64,000 nucleotides of DNA, taken from Megaleporinus macrocephalus. Lineage: Eukaryota; Chordata; Actinopteri; Characiformes; Anostomidae. The notes beneath the pieces are model-generated. The model ran no database searches and was not told the origin of the DNA. It saw only the letters and a program-made list of their open reading frames with translations. Within the stretch, counting starts at the first letter, position 1. Each line of letters starts with the position of its first letter. Positions 39,271 to 64,000 of the stretch are shown in pieces. A program made the translations under genes and the position numbers. The stretch is taken from positions 13,380,589-13,444,588 of the forward strand of contig CM038725.1 in the NCBI GenBank assembly GCA_021613375.1, read 5' to 3'.

Positions 39271-39284
39271 ATTACCATGGCAAC
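39271..39284 (+). promoter_or_regulatory. ccdc158: Putative RFX X-box upstream of ccdc158
   Basis: ATTACCATGGCAAC is a near-perfect imperfect palindrome fitting the X-box pattern RYYNYY-AT-RRNRAC. It lies 172-185 bp upstream of the ccdc158 ATG, on the side expected for its promoter. A strong 3' splice-like site (TTTTTTTCAG, minus strand, about 39121-39130) sits just before the ATG. The transcription start may therefore lie beyond a 5' UTR intron, even closer to this box. Confidence 0.65.
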
Positions 39285-39299
39285 AAGGAACCGTACAAA

Positions 39300-40084
39300 A
39301 ACGTGGTACGCACTTTTTTTAACAACAACAACAATAATAAAAATAAACTATTACTACTAATAATATTAACTAATATTATTGCTACCACTACTATAAAATG
39401 ATTTAAAATATGACTATATTATTTTTTGTATTACTTTTGATAATCTGTTATACTGTATCTTAAACCTGAATGCCAGAGTTGTGAGACGGTTTAAGAATCA
39501 GGAGAAAAAGCCCCAAAAAATAAAACACACAATATTTTCTCACCGTAAGCTCAGATGGTCATAGTAAAAGGACCTAAGTATTTTTATTTCCTACTTCTTT
39601 TAGGGTTTGCTTACTTTTTTTGTCTTATTTTTTAAGCCCTGTGGCATCTTTGGGTTCAGGACATATCTATGTAAAAATTCTACTTTATCTAATTTTACTC
39701 TCGGACTCTCAACGTGTGTGTTTTTCAGGTGTTTTCATTTAAGCTGTTTTCTCAGTCACATACGCAATTCGCAGTGTTAAAGCGCCGCCTGCAGGCGACA
39801 GACTGTAACTGCGGCACCAGGTGAAACTGGGAGTCAGAATAAGAAACATCACTGTCGTTTAGTTAGGAGTGGGTGTTGTTAGTTTTATATGAGCTCAGAA
39901 TAGGAGCTGTAGAAGATTCTTGCCTGTATGTAATTTTATATAAATTGTATCTAAAATTGAGTTGCTAATAAATAATAATTATAAGAATTACAACTACAAC
40001 AACAACAATAATCGTAATAATAATAATAATAATAATAATTATTATTATTATAATTTACTGTATTTACTAGATGTTGCAAGGGAA
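39300..40084. other. Divergent intergenic region, left part
   Basis: AT-rich, with AAT/ATT trinucleotide runs (about 40010-40055) and the single diverged copy of the 89-bp repeat unit near 39806. No gene. Confidence 0.45.
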
Positions 40085-40470
40085 CATTAACCTTAACCTT
40101 ACTGTAACCTTTCCTTTATCTTATCTTAACCTTAACATTACCCTAAATTTAACCCTACCCTTAACCTTACCATAATGCTAACCTTAGTCTTAACATTACA
40201 CTAACCTTACCTTTACCCTAACCTTAACTCTAATCCTACCCATACCCTAACCCTCAATTAACCTTACTCTAACCCTAAAAATACAATAACCTTAACCTAC
40301 CCTAACTTTATTCTAAACCTTACCTTACCCTTAACTCTAACCTTATCCTAAACCTAATCCTAATCCAAATTTAACCTTACCTTTATCATAACCTTAACTC
40401 TAACCTAACCTTAACCATTCCTTAACTTTCCCTTTACCTAACACTGACCATACCCCAACCCTGAACCTCT
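40085..40470. repeat. Degenerate telomere-like (CCCTAA/CCTTAA)n array
   Basis: About 385 bp made largely of CCTTAA, CCCTAA, ACCTTA and TAACCC words on the plus strand, with strong purine/pyrimidine asymmetry. Short perfect pieces such as CATACCCTAACCCTCAA occur. The periodicity is 6 with many substitutions. It lies between the ccdc158 and entrep1 start regions, 0.6-1.0 kb before the entrep1 ATG. Confidence 0.85.
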
Positions 40471-40785
40471 GCAACAAAAATATTTATAAACTTAACCTCA
40501 AACCTATCATAAAACAATGTCTCCCACATCAGACAGAGTATTCATAAGCATTTCATGTTATAACTTATCAGACACCTAGTTCTACAAAGCATTTCACACC
40601 AAACCACTAAATGACTGTTAAGTCAGAACCATTTTATTATGAAATTTTGAAAAAAATGGTGGAGTTCCCCTTTTACCCCGACCTGAAAATGTTTTGATTT
40701 ACATTGTGAGGATCCAAGAGTACGAAAGGTCTCGCACAACGCCAGTGTCCAGGGTACAAAGAGGTTTTGGTGCTCAGAATGTGGC

Positions 40786-40788
<3 letters not shown>

Positions 40789-40827
<39 letters not shown>
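40789..40827. repeat. (AC)n microsatellite
   Basis: About 39 bp of AC. It is followed by a CTC/TCC-rich pyrimidine tract at 40856-40890, just upstream of the entrep1 CpG-rich start region. Confidence 0.95.
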
Positions 40828-40828
<1 letters not shown>

Positions 40829-41098
40829 CATGGCTGGGTGGTCTATTCCCACACACTCCTCCTCCTCCTCCTCCTTCCTCCTCCTCCTCTTCTCTTGTCC
40901 CTTTGCCAAAAAATGTGAAACGCAATCTGAGTGCCAGGAGTTATTTTGGACCCTCACGCTCAGCTCGCTACAGGAACATGGACGGAGCGGGAGAGCGGCT
41001 CAGCAGCTACTGTCGGTTTAACTTAATCCGAGTAAAATGAGGGAACCCAGCCGTCTCCGTTCACCCTGCCTTGTTCTTCTGCTGGTCGCCCGTCTCCA

Positions 41099-62626
<21,528 letters not shown>

Positions 62627-62715
62627 GAGCTCAATAGACTTACTGTACGTACTCTATACATCAGGGAGGAACGTTCCCTGTTCTCAGTGACACAAAGCCT
62701 GACATGCAGTCTGTG

Positions 62716-62755
<40 letters not shown>

Positions 62756-63256
62756 TTTTTTTGCAATGTTATGTTTCCAGAGTTCAGTAGTGGGTGTTTG
62801 TTGGGTCCCTCTATTGGCAGAGTGGGTTGAGCAGTGGAATGTACCGGAACCATGACTGCTGGATATGAATTATCTTTCTTTTTTTCTTTTTTCTTTTTTT
62901 TTAGAAAATAATGCACTGTTTAATATAAACACTGGAAAATAGATATACTAATATGTATGGATTGCGTTCAGTTTAACTAAATTCTGAATACAAAATGTCT
63001 AAGTACAAAATTACTTTCTATTATGGACAAAAGCAAATAGGGCAGATGCAAGTCCTTGAACCACGGCAAGCTTTAATAATTTTTTTTTTATATAATTTAA
63101 TGTGACACCCAGATTTGTGTTTATTTTATTAGGATTTTTCTGGTTTTGAGTACAGTTTGCGTGTTTTACTGACCCAGTTATCGAAGCTGAATGTGCCATT
63201 ACAGTGTGTCTTATAAACAAGGCAGCCTAATGAAAGGGTTATGTTCTGTGTTCTAG

Positions 63257-63262
63257 AATAAA
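63257..63262 (+). terminator. entrep1: Candidate poly(A) signal, proximal
   Basis: AATAAA, 631 nt past the entrep1 stop codon. Confidence 0.5.
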
Positions 63263-63355
63263 TTAGAATATCAGTGAAGGTCTCTGATGCAGGTAGTCTG
63301 TCTGCTTGTCTCGTTATCAAGACGTGGAACTTTAAGCCATGACAATCGTGTATCA

Positions 63356-63361
63356 AATAAA
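63356..63361 (+). terminator. entrep1: Candidate poly(A) signal, distal
   Basis: AATAAA in the context TCAAATAAATATCC, about 100 bp after the first. Either or both may be used. From here to the window end (64000) no gene is seen. Confidence 0.5.
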
Positions 63362-64000
63362 TATCCGTTTTTAAAAAACTAGAGTCTGGAGCTTCTGTCT
63401 GAGTGCATGTGCAGTGGAACGGTCTGAAATCATGCTTTGTTCCTGTTTTTTAAGCCAAAATAAAACAGGAAACTGTGGTTCAAGCTCTTTGAGGATGATC
63501 TGACTGATATTTAAGGAGATTAAAGGGGATTTCCGCTGAACCCAACAGTGGAAACAGTACCAGTACGTTCTGCTGTCAGTGATGCTTTCACTGCTGGACC
63601 TCTGAACCTCTGAAGCACTAATGCAGGTTGCCATTAATGGAAAATGGGCAGAGGATTTATTTCATACCTTCACTTCAGCTTTATCATGTCCACTTGCGTG
63701 TAAGTATGATTGTGCTCGGTTGACCTTGTCACATACTTGATTTCTGTGGAACTCAAATGTCCCACACAGTAAATCTGAAGTGACTCATTTTTCTAATGAC
63801 CATTTCTGAAGTCATCACTGAACTTTTATAATACTATTTAACTAAACAACAGCTTTACAAAATTTGTGTTGGCAAAAAAAGTTCTAATGCCAAACCAAAA
63901 TAGCACATGGCAGCATATTAAGCCCAATCCCAATCTCTCTTCCACTGGTTTACTCATTTCAGTCATATATTTTATATATTTATGTTTATTTTATTTATTT

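Larger units (their letters stand above)
62627..63380 (+). other. entrep1: entrep1 3' UTR
   Basis: Follows the TGA stop at 62624-62626. Contains an (ATT)n run (62717-62753), pyrimidine-rich and T-rich tracts, and two candidate poly(A) signals. Extent is inferred from the signals only. Confidence 0.6.

Overview
This is vertebrate nuclear DNA, almost certainly from a teleost fish. It has compact multi-exon genes with GT-AG introns, abundant short non-autonomous Tc1-like elements, many AT/AC/GAAA microsatellites, and dispersed repeats of types I recognise from otophysan fish (characins, catfish and relatives). The order within fishes is my inference. No bacterial-type features, CRISPR arrays, rRNA or tRNA genes were seen.

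Three complete protein-coding genes were assembled exon by exon. Every exon junction was checked for splice sites and reading-frame phase. (1) fam47e-like, + strand, 15067-22974, 8 coding exons, 412 codons. (2) ccdc158, - strand, 39099 down to 23283, 22 coding exons, 1022 codons. (3) entrep1 (formerly fam189a2), + strand, 41099-62626, 11 coding exons, 590 codons. fam47e and ccdc158 converge tail to tail with only 308 bp between stop codons, and their human counterparts are neighbours on 4q21. ccdc158 and entrep1 diverge head to head across 2.0 kb. In human, ENTREP1 is on a different chromosome (9q21), so this gap marks a synteny junction. It contains a degenerate telomere-like CCCTAA/CCTTAA array.

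Region by region: 1-14890 has no supportable gene. It holds dispersed repeats, a 596-bp internally deleted Tc1 element (9091-9686), a three-copy repeat family (7.3, 8.5 and 12.0 kb) and a 37-bp minisatellite (12397-13005). 14890-22974 is fam47e. 23283-39099 is ccdc158, whose introns hold a direct 0.45-kb duplication bracketing exons 13-14 and an ~89-bp tandem array in intron 1. 39100-41098 is the divergent intergenic region. 41099-62626 is entrep1, whose introns hold several TA-flanked Tc1-type elements, including an inverted pair flanking exons 6-9. 62627 to the end is the entrep1 3' UTR and downstream DNA.

Functionally, fam47e and ccdc158 look like a co-regulated pair. Each has a near-consensus RFX X-box about 165-185 bp upstream of its start codon, which suggests expression in ciliated or germ cells. 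entrep1 encodes a four-pass endosomal membrane protein with two PPxY motifs, of the kind that recruit ITCH-type ubiquitin ligases.
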